64,000 nucleotides of DNA, from contig CACYGW010000003.1 in NCBI GenBank assembly GCA_902774045.1, forward strand, positions 62,001 through 126,000, written 5' to 3'. Under the pieces are notes generated by a model. It was given only the letters and a program-made list of their open reading frames with translations, did not search any database and had not been told where the DNA came from. This DNA is from an uncultured Bacteroidia bacterium. Its GTDB lineage: Bacteria > Bacteroidota > Bacteroidia > Bacteroidales > UBA932. Made by a program: the position numbers and the translations under genes. Below, piece after piece: positions 6,840 through 15,434 of this stretch; the stretch's first letter is position 1; every line of letters starts with the position of its first letter.

Positions 6840-7868
6840 ATGGACAGGAACACAGTCAATATAATTAAGATAGGGCTCTCTGTGCTTATGGCAGGGGGGC
6901 TTCTGTGGCTGTCTTTCCGCGGGGTACAGTGGCCGGCCTTCATAGAGGGCATAAAAAGCTGCAAGTGGGCTTTTGTCGCCCTATCGCTTCTTATAGGGGC
7001 TGTTTCATTCTGGATAAGGGCCCTAAGGTGGAGAGAATTACTCTTACCCATCGACCCTCATACAAAGAAAAACACCGTGCTTAATGCAATAAATATAAGC
7101 TACGTTGTCAATATGCTCATTCCCCGCGGGGGAGAGCTTGTGCGCTGCGGCATCATAACCCGCCACAGTGCAAAAGATAAGGACGGGGCCCGCCTTGCCG
7201 GCTTTGACAAAGTAGTGGGCACCGTGGTGGTAGACAGGGTATGGGATACGGTAGTTACAATATTTATACTCCTTGGGGTATTCTATGCCTTCCGCCGCAA
7301 ATGGGGAGATTTCTTTGAAGAGAGGATGGAGGCCACAAATTTCTCCTCCCTTTGGATTATCCTGCTCCTCGCCCTTGCCGCCGTGCTTGTAGTTGTGCTA
7401 AGTTATGCGCTGCGAAGCAGGGGAGGGCTGTTTGCAAAAGTCTGGAAGTTCTTCCACGGTATAATCTCCGGTATAAGGCAGAGCCTTAAGATGAAGGCCT
7501 GGTGGAAGTTTATCACCTATACGGTACTTCTATGGACCTGCTACTGGGGCACCAGCTACGCCGTGCTGCTGGCACTGTCGGGCTCGGGTATGGGATTCGA
7601 GTCCCTCGGTCCCCTGGACGGAGTTTTTCTTATGGGGGTAGGGGCGATAGCTTCCATAATTCCGGTTCCCGGAGGGTTTGGAGCCTATCACTACCTGGTG
7701 AGCGCCTCGCTTGCCACCGTGTACGGCATACCTCCGGAGCAGGGGATGATATTTGCCGTGCTGTCGCACGAAACCCAGATTATCGTACAGATGCTCTGCG
7801 GAGCGGGCAGTTACGTGCACGAGACCGTCCGCAGGACGGCCGCTACTGAAACCATCGACAAAAAATAA
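6840..7868 (+). CDS. Flippase-like (LPG synthase TM / UPF0104) membrane protein
   Basis: This roughly 342-residue integral membrane protein has about eight hydrophobic segments and the LPG_synthase_TM/UPF0104 pattern. That fold is found in the flippase half of MprF and in many stand-alone proteins presumed to move lipids or lipid-linked compounds. The conserved patch around VNMLIPRGGELVRCGI is typical. I prefer the ATG at 6840; a GTG at 6819 would overlap the previous gene by ten bases. It is in the same run as the PopT-like gene, which fits a lipid-transport role, but the substrate is not known. Confidence 0.75.
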   Translation: MDRNTVNIIKIGLSVLMAGGLLWLSFRGVQWPAFIEGIKSCKWAFVALSLLIGAVSFWIRALRWRELLLPIDPHTKKNTVLNAINISYVVNMLIPRGGELVRCGIITRHSAKDKDGARLAGFDKVVGTVVVDRVWDTVVTIFILLGVFYAFRRKWGDFFEERMEATNFSSLWIILLLALAAVLVVVLSYALRSRGGLFAKVWKFFHGIISGIRQSLKMKAWWKFITYTVLLWTCYWGTSYAVLLALSGSGMGFESLGPLDGVFLMGVGAIASIIPVPGGFGAYHYLVSASLATVYGIPPEQGMIFAVLSHETQIIVQMLCGAGSYVHETVRRTAATETIDKK

Positions 7869-7881
7869 AAAATCATAAGGA

Positions 7882-8877
7882 ATGAAATCTATACTTGGAA
7901 TTGGAAATGCGCTTACGGATATTCTGGCTGTTCTGCCCGATGATTCCCTCCTTGCTAAGTACCATCTTCCCAAGGGAAGCATGCAGCACGTGGATATGGA
8001 GACGGGCGATAGAATCTGGAATGCGCTTAAGGAAGTGGGAGTGAAATATGTACCCGGAGGCTCTGCAGCAAATACCATTACCTGCACCTCCATCTTTGGA
8101 ATGCCATCGGGCTACATTGGAAAGATTGGAAACGACGAGCTTGGAAACCTGTTCAAGAGCACAATGGAGCAGTTTGGCGTGCATACAAGGATGCTGTACG
8201 GTACAAAGTCGTCCGGCCGCTGTATGGTTTTCATTACCGGAGCAAATGCAGAGCGTACCTTTGCCGACTATATGGGTTCCGCCCTTGAGATGGGCCCCGA
8301 GGACCTTAAGCCGGAGTACTTCCAAGGCTACGACTACTTCCATATAGAGGGCTATCTTGTACAGAATCAGGACCTTATAGCTACGGCCGTGCAGATGGCA
8401 AAAAATGCCGGATGCATTATCTCCATTGATATGGCTTCGTACAATGTGGTAGAGTCTAACGAGGCCTTCCTGCACAACCTTGTAGACAAGTACGTAGATA
8501 TAGTGTTTGCAAACGAGACAGAGGCCAAGGCCTTTACCAAGAGGCCCCCGCGCGAGGCTCTGGAAGAGCTTTCCCATCACTGCAAGATTGCCGTGGTAAA
8601 GGTTGGCAAGGAGGGCTCAATGGTTCAGAGCGGGGACGAGTATCATTTCATAGAGCCCTGGCCCGCCGCCACCATAGACGCTACCGGTGCGGGTGATACC
8701 TATGCCGCCGGCTTCCTCTATGCCCACGCCCAGGATATGCCTCTGCGCATCTGCGGCGAGGTGGGTTCCATAATTGCCGCAAAGGTGGTTGAGGTGATAG
8801 GTACCAAGATAGACGTTCCTCGCTGGAGGGATGCCAAGATAGAAATCCGCAATCTTATTGCTGCCAATACAAAATGA
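7882..8877 (+). CDS. PfkB family kinase, adenosine-kinase-like
   Basis: This 331-residue cytoplasmic sugar or nucleoside kinase has the ribokinase fold. The N-terminal substrate motif GGSAANTI is at about residues 59-66 and the C-terminal PfkB signature DATGAGDTYAAG at 266-277, with D272 as catalytic base and an anion hole of backbone amides. NETEAKAF (211-218) is the phosphate-associated motif. Homologues of this type in Bacteroidota are usually labelled adenosine kinase, but ribokinase-family specificity cannot be read from motifs alone. Its stop overlaps the ATG of the PopT gene by four bases, so the two are translationally coupled. Confidence 0.85.
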   Translation: MKSILGIGNALTDILAVLPDDSLLAKYHLPKGSMQHVDMETGDRIWNALKEVGVKYVPGGSAANTITCTSIFGMPSGYIGKIGNDELGNLFKSTMEQFGVHTRMLYGTKSSGRCMVFITGANAERTFADYMGSALEMGPEDLKPEYFQGYDYFHIEGYLVQNQDLIATAVQMAKNAGCIISIDMASYNVVESNEAFLHNLVDKYVDIVFANETEAKAFTKRPPREALEELSHHCKIAVVKVGKEGSMVQSGDEYHFIEPWPAATIDATGAGDTYAAGFLYAHAQDMPLRICGEVGSIIAAKVVEVIGTKIDVPRWRDAKIEIRNLIAANTK

Positions 8878-9761
8878 AAAGATTCTTAACGGACATATCA
8901 AACGGACTCAAGGGGTTTGCAATGGGCGCTGCCAATGTGATTCCCGGCGTGAGCGGCGGCACCATCGCCCTTATAACCGGAATCTTCGGCCGGCTGATAA
9001 ATGCCCTGAACTCGCTTCTTAGCGTCTCTGCCTGGAAGGCCTTCTTCAAAGGAAGTTTCAGGGAGTTCTTTGCGGCCATAGACGGCAGGTTTCTTCTTGC
9101 AGTAGGCATTGGAATTGTCCTTAGCGTATTTTCCCTGGCCAAGCTAATGGAATACGTGCTGGAGCAATATCCTGTGCAGACCTGGGCCTTCTTCCTTGGA
9201 ATGATTGCCGCCTCTGCCCTTTATATGCTGCTGGATGTAAGGGGCTGGAAGCCCTCCTTCGTGCTCTGGCTTATCCTTGGCGCCGCTGCAGGAGTTCTGC
9301 TTTGCACCCTTTCTCCCACTACGACAACTGACGACGTATGGTTCATTATAGTCTGCGGAGCGCTGGCAATTTGCACTATGATTCTACCCGGGGTATCCGG
9401 CAGCTTCATCCTGCTGCTTCTTGGAAAATACGAGTACATAATGGAAGCCATCAGCACGCTTAACTGGCCTGTACTTCTGGCCTTCGGAGTTGGCTGCGTG
9501 GCCGGAATAATTTCTTTCTCCAAGCTGCTTCACTGGCTTCTAGGGAAATATGAGCAGCCCACTATGTTGGTTCTCACCGGCTTTATAATGGGCTCCTTAA
9601 TAAAGGTATGGCCCTGGAGAGGGGAGGCCCTGGAGGCCGCCTCACAGGCCGCAGGGAAGGATGTGGGCCCTATGATAATCCCCGGCATAATCTGGATTGT
9701 AGCCGGAATAATATGCGTTGTCCTCCTGGAAATGGCAGGAAAGGCAGCCCCAAAAGAATAG
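8874..9761 (+). CDS. popT: DUF368 / PopT-type undecaprenyl phosphate translocase
   Basis: This 295-residue membrane protein of the DUF368 family carries a duplicated signature: IPGVSGG at about residues 23-29 and LPGVSGS at 171-177. The two copies sit in the two inverted membrane halves, with roughly eight to ten hydrophobic segments overall. DUF368 proteins (PopT) and DedA proteins have been identified as translocases that return undecaprenyl phosphate across the inner membrane for reuse in cell-wall and glycan synthesis. The window also encodes UppS, which makes the carrier. Assignment to the family is firm; the transport role is transferred from family work. Confidence 0.85.
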   Translation: MKRFLTDISNGLKGFAMGAANVIPGVSGGTIALITGIFGRLINALNSLLSVSAWKAFFKGSFREFFAAIDGRFLLAVGIGIVLSVFSLAKLMEYVLEQYPVQTWAFFLGMIAASALYMLLDVRGWKPSFVLWLILGAAAGVLLCTLSPTTTTDDVWFIIVCGALAICTMILPGVSGSFILLLLGKYEYIMEAISTLNWPVLLAFGVGCVAGIISFSKLLHWLLGKYEQPTMLVLTGFIMGSLIKVWPWRGEALEAASQAAGKDVGPMIIPGIIWIVAGIICVVLLEMAGKAAPKE

Positions 9762-9764
9762 ACC

Positions 9765-10787
9765 ATGATATCCTTTACCTGCGACTATACCCAGGGTGCA
9801 CATCCCCTTATTCTGGAAAGACTCTCCCAGACTAATTTTATCCAGGAGCCCGGCTACGGAGAGGATTCCTTCTGCGAGAGCGCCCGCGCCCGCATACGGG
9901 AGGCTGTGGGCCTTCCGGGAGCCGATGTCTTCTTCCTTGTCGGAGGTACCCAGACCAATTCTACCGTAATAGATGCGATGCTCCGGGGGTACGAGGGAGT
10001 CATCGCCGTGCAGACCGGACATATCGCCGTGCACGAGAGCGGGGCTGTGGAATTCTCCGGGCACAAGGTTATAACCCTTCCGGCCCACAGCGGCAAGATG
10101 TGCGCAGATGAGCTTCAGGCCTATCTTGAGGCCTTCCACTCAGACGGTTCCAAGGATCATATGGTCTATCCGGGGATGGTCTACATTTCCTATCCAACCG
10201 AGTATGGAACCATCTACTCAAAAAAAGAAATCATCGACATACACAACATCTGCAAAAAATATAATATTCCGCTTTTTGTCGATGGTGCCCGCCTTGGCTA
10301 CGGCCTTGCCTGCGACAAGGCCGATATAACCCTCCCCGAACTCGCCGCCCTTTGCGAGGCCTTCTATATCGGAGGTACCAAGGTTGGAGCCCTTTGCGGA
10401 GAGGCTGTAGTCTTCCCCGGCGGAGCCCCTGCTCACTTCTTTACTACGGTAAAGCAACACGGAGCCCTGCTTGCTAAAGGAAGACTTCTTGGCGTGCAGT
10501 TCGACGTCTTGTTTACCGACGGACTTTATATGAAGATTAGCCGTAATGCAATAGATATGGCAATGAAACTCAAGGACCTGTTCCTTGCCAAAGGCTATGA
10601 GTTTTTTATAGATTCGCCAACCAACCAGCAATTCCCCATACTGGACAAGGCCAGGATAGAGGAGCTGCGGGACAAGGTGGCTTTTGAGATTTGGGAACCT
10701 CTGCCGGACGGCAGGTTCGTAACCCGTTTTGCAACCAGCTGGGCCACGACTCCGGAATATATCGATACACTAAGCAACCTTCTCTAA
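9765..10787 (+). CDS. Low-specificity L-threonine aldolase family protein
   Basis: This 340-residue PLP-dependent fold-type I enzyme fits the beta-eliminating lyase/threonine aldolase family, which splits L-threonine or allo-threonine into glycine and acetaldehyde. The cofactor-contact motif GGTQTN is at residues 60-65, [10 protein letters not shown] at 171-180 supplies the aspartate that contacts the pyridine nitrogen, and the Schiff-base lysine is K206 in [10 protein letters not shown]. It starts three bases after the PopT stop and ends 13 bases before cysS. A related amino-acid lyase activity cannot be excluded. Confidence 0.85.
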   Translation: MISFTCDYTQGAHPLILERLSQTNFIQEPGYGEDSFCESARARIREAVGLPGADVFFLVGGTQTNSTVIDAMLRGYEGVIAVQTGHIAVHESGAVEFSGHKVITLPAHSGKMCADELQAYLEAFHSDGSKDHMVYPGMVYISYPTEYGTIYSKKEIIDIHNICKKYNIPLFVDGARLGYGLACDKADITLPELAALCEAFYIGGTKVGALCGEAVVFPGGAPAHFFTTVKQHGALLAKGRLLGVQFDVLFTDGLYMKISRNAIDMAMKLKDLFLAKGYEFFIDSPTNQQFPILDKARIEELRDKVAFEIWEPLPDGRFVTRFATSWATTPEYIDTLSNLL

Positions 10788-10800
10788 GAACAATAAGAAT

Positions 10801-12333
10801 ATGAGAACACTTTTTCTTACAAATACCCTCACTCATAAAAAAGAGCTTTTCAAGCCCATCAACCCCGGCCGGGTAGGAATGTATGTCTGCGGTCCCACGG
10901 TTTATGGCGACGCCCACCTTGGCCACGCCCGTCCCGGAGTTACCTACGACGTGCTATCCCGCCTGCTTAGGCATCTTGGCTACAAAGTGCGCTATGTGCG
11001 CAATATTACCGACGTGGGCCATCTTGAGCACGATGCCGACGAGGGAGAGGATAAGATACTTAAGAAAGCCCGTCTGGAGCAGCTGGAGCCTATGGAAGTG
11101 GTTCAGCGTTGCACTCTTTTGTATCACGAGGCAATGCGCCTTCTGAACGTGGCCCCTCCTGACATAGAGCCCCGAGCGTCGGGTCACATCATAGAGCAGA
11201 TAGAGGTAATAAAAAAAATAATCGAGGCCGGATATGCTTACGAGAGCAACGGCTCTATCTATTTTGACGTTCAGAAATACAATCAGGACCATAACTACGG
11301 AATATTGTCGGGCCGCAGCCTGGACGATACCCTTGAGGGTACCCGCAGCCTGGACGGCCAGAGTGACAAGCACGCTCCCTTTGACTTTGCTCTCTGGAAA
11401 AAAGCAGAACCTCAGCATATTATGAGATGGCCTTCTCCTTGGGGCGATGGTTTCCCGGGCTGGCATCTGGAGTGCTCTGCAATGAGCGAGAAATATCTTG
11501 GCGAGACCTTTGACATTCACGGAGGAGGAATGGACCTTATGTTCCCCCACCACGAGTGCGAGATTGCCCAGAATACTGCTTCCCGCGGAAAAGGCGGGGT
11601 TAACTACTGGGTGCACAACAATATGATAACTATCGGCGGACAGAAAATGGGCAAGTCCCTTGGCAACTTCATAACTCTGCCGGAGTTATTCAGCGGCAGC
11701 CATCCCAAGCTGGAGCAGGCCTACAACCCTATGACTGTGCGCTTCTTCATTCTTCAGGCCCATTACCGCAGCACCCTGGACTTCTCTAACGACGCCCTGC
11801 AGGCCGCAGAAAAAGGCCTCAGGAGAATAATGCAGGCCTACCGTGACCTTTGCAGCCTTGCCGGAGTTAAGCCTCTGGACCTTCCTTACGGCCATCTTAT
11901 AGAGAACCTTGCTCCCGAGGCACGCCCTCAGGGAGTGTCAGACTCCGTGGCCAGACTCATAGAGGATGTTTACGAGGCTCTTTGCGACGACCTTAACACT
12001 CCCATAGCCCTTGCCCGCCTCTTCGATGCCGTCAAGACCATCAACGCGGCCAAGGAAGGAAAAGAAACTCTTTCTCCCGAAGACCTGAAAGCCCTTGTAC
12101 GCCTCTTTGAGGATACTGTCATAGGCGTTATGGGCCTTAGGGACGATACTGTCGGGGATTCCGGCTCTTCCCAGAAAGTGATATCCGGCCTTATGGATAT
12201 GGTTCTGGAGCAGAGGGCAGAGGCCAAGGCAGCCAAGGACTGGGCAAAGAGCGACTCCATAAGGGATCACCTAAAGGCCCTGGGTATTACTGTAAAAGAC
12301 ACTAAAAACGGAGCAGAATGGACTCTGGAATAA
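10801..12333 (+). CDS. cysS: Cysteinyl-tRNA synthetase
   Basis: This class I synthetase has 510 residues. The HXGH signature is H39-L-G-H42 within [12 protein letters not shown]. The zinc-binding C/H residues include C30 and the WHLECSAMS and FPHHECE stretches at about 221-228 and 248-254. The signature loop is KMGKS at 282-286. A C-terminal DALR-type helical domain follows. It is slightly longer than the E. coli enzyme, as is common in this phylum. The exoIII gene begins 15 bases before its stop, so the two are probably coupled. Confidence 0.96.
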   Translation: MRTLFLTNTLTHKKELFKPINPGRVGMYVCGPTVYGDAHLGHARPGVTYDVLSRLLRHLGYKVRYVRNITDVGHLEHDADEGEDKILKKARLEQLEPMEVVQRCTLLYHEAMRLLNVAPPDIEPRASGHIIEQIEVIKKIIEAGYAYESNGSIYFDVQKYNQDHNYGILSGRSLDDTLEGTRSLDGQSDKHAPFDFALWKKAEPQHIMRWPSPWGDGFPGWHLECSAMSEKYLGETFDIHGGGMDLMFPHHECEIAQNTASRGKGGVNYWVHNNMITIGGQKMGKSLGNFITLPELFSGSHPKLEQAYNPMTVRFFILQAHYRSTLDFSNDALQAAEKGLRRIMQAYRDLCSLAGVKPLDLPYGHLIENLAPEARPQGVSDSVARLIEDVYEALCDDLNTPIALARLFDAVKTINAAKEGKETLSPEDLKALVRLFEDTVIGVMGLRDDTVGDSGSSQKVISGLMDMVLEQRAEAKAAKDWAKSDSIRDHLKALGITVKDTKNGAEWTLE

Positions 12334-13085
12334 AATTCATATCCTGGAACGTAAATGGCCTGAGGGCCTGCAACGGCAAGGGCTTCCCTGAGATATTCAA
12401 AGCTCTTGACGCAGACTTTTTCTGCATTCAGGAAACAAAGATGCAGGAGGGGCAGCTGGATCTTCAGTTCCCCGGTTACACCTCTTACTGGAACTACGCC
12501 CAGAAGAAGGGCTATTCCGGAACCGCAATTTACACAAGACGTACGCCCCTTGCCGTAAACTACGGAATAGGTATTCCGGAGCACGACACGGAGGGCAGGG
12601 TCATTACCCTTGAGATGGAAGACTACTTCCTTGTCTGCGTCTATGTACCTAATTCCCAGGACGAGCTCCGCCGCCTGGATTACAGGATGCAGTGGGAAGA
12701 TGACTTCAGGGCCTACCTTAATCGTCTTGCAGAGAAAAAGGGCGTAGTGGTCTGCGGAGACCTTAATGTTGCCCACGAAGAGATAGACCTCAGGAATCCA
12801 TCGACCAACCATAACAATCCTGGCTTTACAGACCAGGAGAGAGATAAATTCCGCCGCCTTCTAGCCTCTGGCTTCACCGACTCCTGGCGGAGCCTTAACC
12901 CCGGGGTGGCAAAGTATTCCTGGTGGAGTTACCGCTTCCAGGCCAGGGAGAAGAACATCGGCTGGCGCATAGACTATTTCCTTGTGTCCAGTTCTATCAA
13001 AGATCGCATTGCAGGGGCGGAGATTCACACAGAAATCACCGGCTCTGACCATTGCCCCGTAGAACTTATACTCAGACAATTGTAA
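12318..13085 (+). CDS. xth: Exodeoxyribonuclease III (ExoA type)
   Basis: This 255-residue endonuclease/exonuclease/phosphatase-fold enzyme removes 3' blocks and cleaves at abasic sites in base excision repair. Visible motifs are SWNVNGLRA at residues 9-17, [10 protein letters not shown] (metal-ligand Glu) near 37, the CGDLNVAH catalytic segment at about 147-154, the WRIDYFL box near 215-221 and the terminal SDHCP. It overlaps the end of cysS by 16 bases in a different frame, and the GH3 gene starts directly after its stop codon. Confidence 0.93.
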   Translation: MDSGIKFISWNVNGLRACNGKGFPEIFKALDADFFCIQETKMQEGQLDLQFPGYTSYWNYAQKKGYSGTAIYTRRTPLAVNYGIGIPEHDTEGRVITLEMEDYFLVCVYVPNSQDELRRLDYRMQWEDDFRAYLNRLAEKKGVVVCGDLNVAHEEIDLRNPSTNHNNPGFTDQERDKFRRLLASGFTDSWRSLNPGVAKYSWWSYRFQAREKNIGWRIDYFLVSSSIKDRIAGAEIHTEITGSDHCPVELILRQL

Positions 13086-14726
13086 ATGTTAAAAAAGATA
13101 ACCATAACAGCGCTGGCGCTGATGCTCCCGGTTTTTGCTATGGCTCAGGATATAGAATCGCTTATCCGGAGTATGACTTTGCGGCAAAAAATTGCCCAGA
13201 TTATTATAATCTCCGTAGATACCCACGACAGCCCTCAGAGGCGCGAGGCTCAGAAACAGCTGGTGGCCCAGGGCCTTGGCGGGCTGATAGTTATGGACGA
13301 CCCTCTAGGCCCTTGTATTCAGATGGTTAACGAGCTTCAGGAAGGAGCCGCCATCCCTATGCTGGTAAGCATAGACGGAGAGTGGGGCGCTTCTATGAGG
13401 TTCTATGAATTCGCCGCCTTCCCCAAGGCTATGCAGTTGGGGGCTCTTCCGTCAGAGGAACTTGTATATCAGGCGGGTGTGGCGATAGGCGAGGAACTGT
13501 CGGCAATAAAGATATTCGCAAATTACGCCCCAGATACGGACGTTAACAATAATCCTGCAAATCCCGTCATCGGGGTGCGCTCCTTTGGCGAAGACCGCCA
13601 GAAGGTGGCTGCCTACGGCAGTGCCTATATGAGGGGAATGCAGTCTGCCGGAGTGGCGGGCTGCGCAAAGCACTTCCCCGGCCACGGAGATACGGAGGTA
13701 GACTCCCACAAGGGCCTGCCGGTTCTTAATCTGGACCGCAGCCGCCTGGATTCCCTTGAGCTATATCCCTTCCGCCGTATGATTGCCGATGGGGTAGAGA
13801 TGGTTATGATAGGGCATCTTAGCGTTCCCGCCCTTGATCCTACGGGCACCCCCGCATCAATATCGACCCCAATAGTAACAGGTCTGCTTAAGGAGGAAAT
13901 GGGTTTTAAGGGTATAGTAATTACCGATGCTCTTGGAATGAAGGGAGTATCCAATGATTATGGCGATGCTTCCGTAGCCGCTTACAAGGCCGGGGCCGAT
14001 ATCCTTCTTATGCCCCAGGACGGAGGCAAGACCATCGATTCGCTGGAAGCTCTTTTCCTCAGCGGCTCCCTGGACGAGTCTGTTCTGGATGCCAAGGTGG
14101 CCAAGATGCTCTCCTTTAAGAAAAAGTGCGGAATGCTCTCGGAGGATTATTCTCCTTACGTAGACCCCTACAAGGCCCTAAAGGCCTCTTACAGGCCTGA
14201 AACAGAGGCGCTTATTCAGAGAATTTGCGACGAGTCCCAGACCGTTCTCCAGGGCTCTTTCCCTCTTGATGCCGGCAAGACGGCCTATGTTGCCGTAAAT
14301 GCTTTATCAGAGGAAAGCGCAGAATTCTTCCTGGAACTCTGCAAAGAGCACTTCCCCTGCGACAGGTTCTTCCTTGACGGGGACGCAACTCCCGCAGAGA
14401 TAGCTGCACTTAAGGAAAAGCTTCGCGGTTATGACAGGGTGATAGTTGGCTTTCATAGCGGAAAGCCCATTGGCAGGACAGGCGGCCCCAGGAGGGAGGC
14501 TTCCGCCGAAAAAGATTTTTTTGAGTCGATAGTTTCCTGGACTTCTGATATTAATGTTTACGGCATCTGGTTTGGAAACCCTTATGCTTTGGCCGCGCTG
14601 CCATCCTACAAGGCCTTCAAGGGCTTTATAGTTTCCTATTCCGATACCTCTTTTAATAACAGAGCTGCCGCAAGAGCCATTACAAGGGGCTCTGCCAAAG
14701 GTATTTTACCGGTAATCATTAATTAA
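13086..14726 (+). CDS. Secreted glycoside hydrolase family 3 (NagZ-like beta-N-acetylhexosaminidase)
   Basis: A signal peptide (about residues 1-21, ending AMAQ) directs this 546-residue GH3 enzyme to the periplasm. The substrate-binding KHFPGHGDTEVDSH motif is at 195-208 and contains the Asp/His pair that NagZ-type enzymes use in place of the second-domain acid/base. The nucleophile is D281 in VITDALGM. A further domain of about 170 residues follows the barrel. The best inference is cleavage of terminal beta-N-acetylglucosamine from peptidoglycan fragments or host glycans. It lacks the C-terminal beta-lactamase-like domain seen in some roughly 1000-residue GH3 proteins of the phylum. Confidence 0.88.
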   Translation: MLKKITITALALMLPVFAMAQDIESLIRSMTLRQKIAQIIIISVDTHDSPQRREAQKQLVAQGLGGLIVMDDPLGPCIQMVNELQEGAAIPMLVSIDGEWGASMRFYEFAAFPKAMQLGALPSEELVYQAGVAIGEELSAIKIFANYAPDTDVNNNPANPVIGVRSFGEDRQKVAAYGSAYMRGMQSAGVAGCAKHFPGHGDTEVDSHKGLPVLNLDRSRLDSLELYPFRRMIADGVEMVMIGHLSVPALDPTGTPASISTPIVTGLLKEEMGFKGIVITDALGMKGVSNDYGDASVAAYKAGADILLMPQDGGKTIDSLEALFLSGSLDESVLDAKVAKMLSFKKKCGMLSEDYSPYVDPYKALKASYRPETEALIQRICDESQTVLQGSFPLDAGKTAYVAVNALSEESAEFFLELCKEHFPCDRFFLDGDATPAEIAALKEKLRGYDRVIVGFHSGKPIGRTGGPRREASAEKDFFESIVSWTSDINVYGIWFGNPYALAALPSYKAFKGFIVSYSDTSFNNRAAARAITRGSAKGILPVIIN

Positions 14727-14737
14727 ATATCAATATT

Positions 14738-15367
14738 ATGGCAAACGAAAATTCTGATCTAAGTTCAACAAGACTTCCTTATTCTGTGAATCAACCTCAG
14801 CCGGAAGCAGCTCCCGCAAAGCCCGTACAGCAGGCACAGCCCGTACAGCAGGCACAGCCCGTTCAGCCGGTTCCGCCCGCACCTCAGCCCCAGTATCCCG
14901 GAAGGCAGTACGCACAGCCTGCCCCTCAGCCCAGGCCCCAGTATGCAGCACCCCAGCAGCCTTACGGCCCTCAGCCTCAGTATGCTCCGCAGCCTGCACC
15001 TCAGCCTCAGTATGCTCCGCAGCCTGCCCCTCAGCCAAGGCCTCAGTATGCTGCTCCCCAGCAGCCCTATGGCCAGCCCAGGTACGCAGCTCCCGTAGAT
15101 AACAAGAAGGGTGACGGTCCTCTTCTTACCTGGCTTATAATATACTTTGTATATCAGCTTATTACGGTTATTTATATTCATCTTATGTCGTGGAGAGACA
15201 GGGCAGATTTTGCTGTTCCTATGACCATCCTAAGCATTCTTGTCTCTATGACTCTTATACTCATACCTTTCTCTTTCAGAAAGACCGGACATAAGGTGGT
15301 GGGCTTTATTCTTGTTGTGCCTCTGATGCTGTATTCTACCATAACAAGTATCATAAACCTGTTTTAA
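14738..15367 (+). CDS. Proline/glutamine-repeat membrane protein of unknown function
   Basis: I do not recognise a family for this 209-residue protein. Residues 18-125 are low-complexity and built from QPAPQPxPQYA, QYAPQPAPQP and QQPYG units. They are followed by three hydrophobic segments at about 128-146, 158-176 and 187-205. There is no signal peptide, so the repeat region is probably cytoplasmic or exposed at one face of the inner membrane. It starts 11 bases after the GH3 gene and ends just before a strong terminator. The gene at 33138 has the same tail architecture preceded by a zinc ribbon. Confidence 0.7.
   Translation: MANENSDLSSTRLPYSVNQPQPEAAPAKPVQQAQPVQQAQPVQPVPPAPQPQYPGRQYAQPAPQPRPQYAAPQQPYGPQPQYAPQPAPQPQYAPQPAPQPRPQYAAPQQPYGQPRYAAPVDNKKGDGPLLTWLIIYFVYQLITVIYIHLMSWRDRADFAVPMTILSILVSMTLILIPFSFRKTGHKVVGFILVVPLMLYSTITSIINLF
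14815..15085 (+). repeat. In-frame degenerate tandem repeats coding QPAPQPQYA-type units
   Basis: The DNA here repeats cagcc/ctcag/tatg words in multiples of three. The clearest copies run from about 14935 to 15060 (CAGTATGC...GCAGCC...CCTCAGCC). An earlier CAGGCACAGCCCGT repeat occurs twice near 14829-14860. All copies keep the reading frame, so recombination or slippage would change protein length rather than switch it off. Confidence 0.75.
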
Positions 15368-15390
15368 CCATCGACCCAAAATAATACAAA

Positions 15391-15416
15391 AAAACCGGTC
15401 CTTATGGGCCGGTTTT
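15391..15416. terminator. Bidirectional terminator between the plus-strand run and rpoC
   Basis: AAAACCGGTCC (15391-15401) and GGGCCGGTTTT (15406-15416) form an 11-bp stem with one G-T pair and a TTAT loop. The A and T ends serve as U-tracts on both strands. It separates the convergent 14738 gene and the rpoC operon. Confidence 0.88.
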
Positions 15417-15434
15417 TAATATTGTTGCAGAGGA

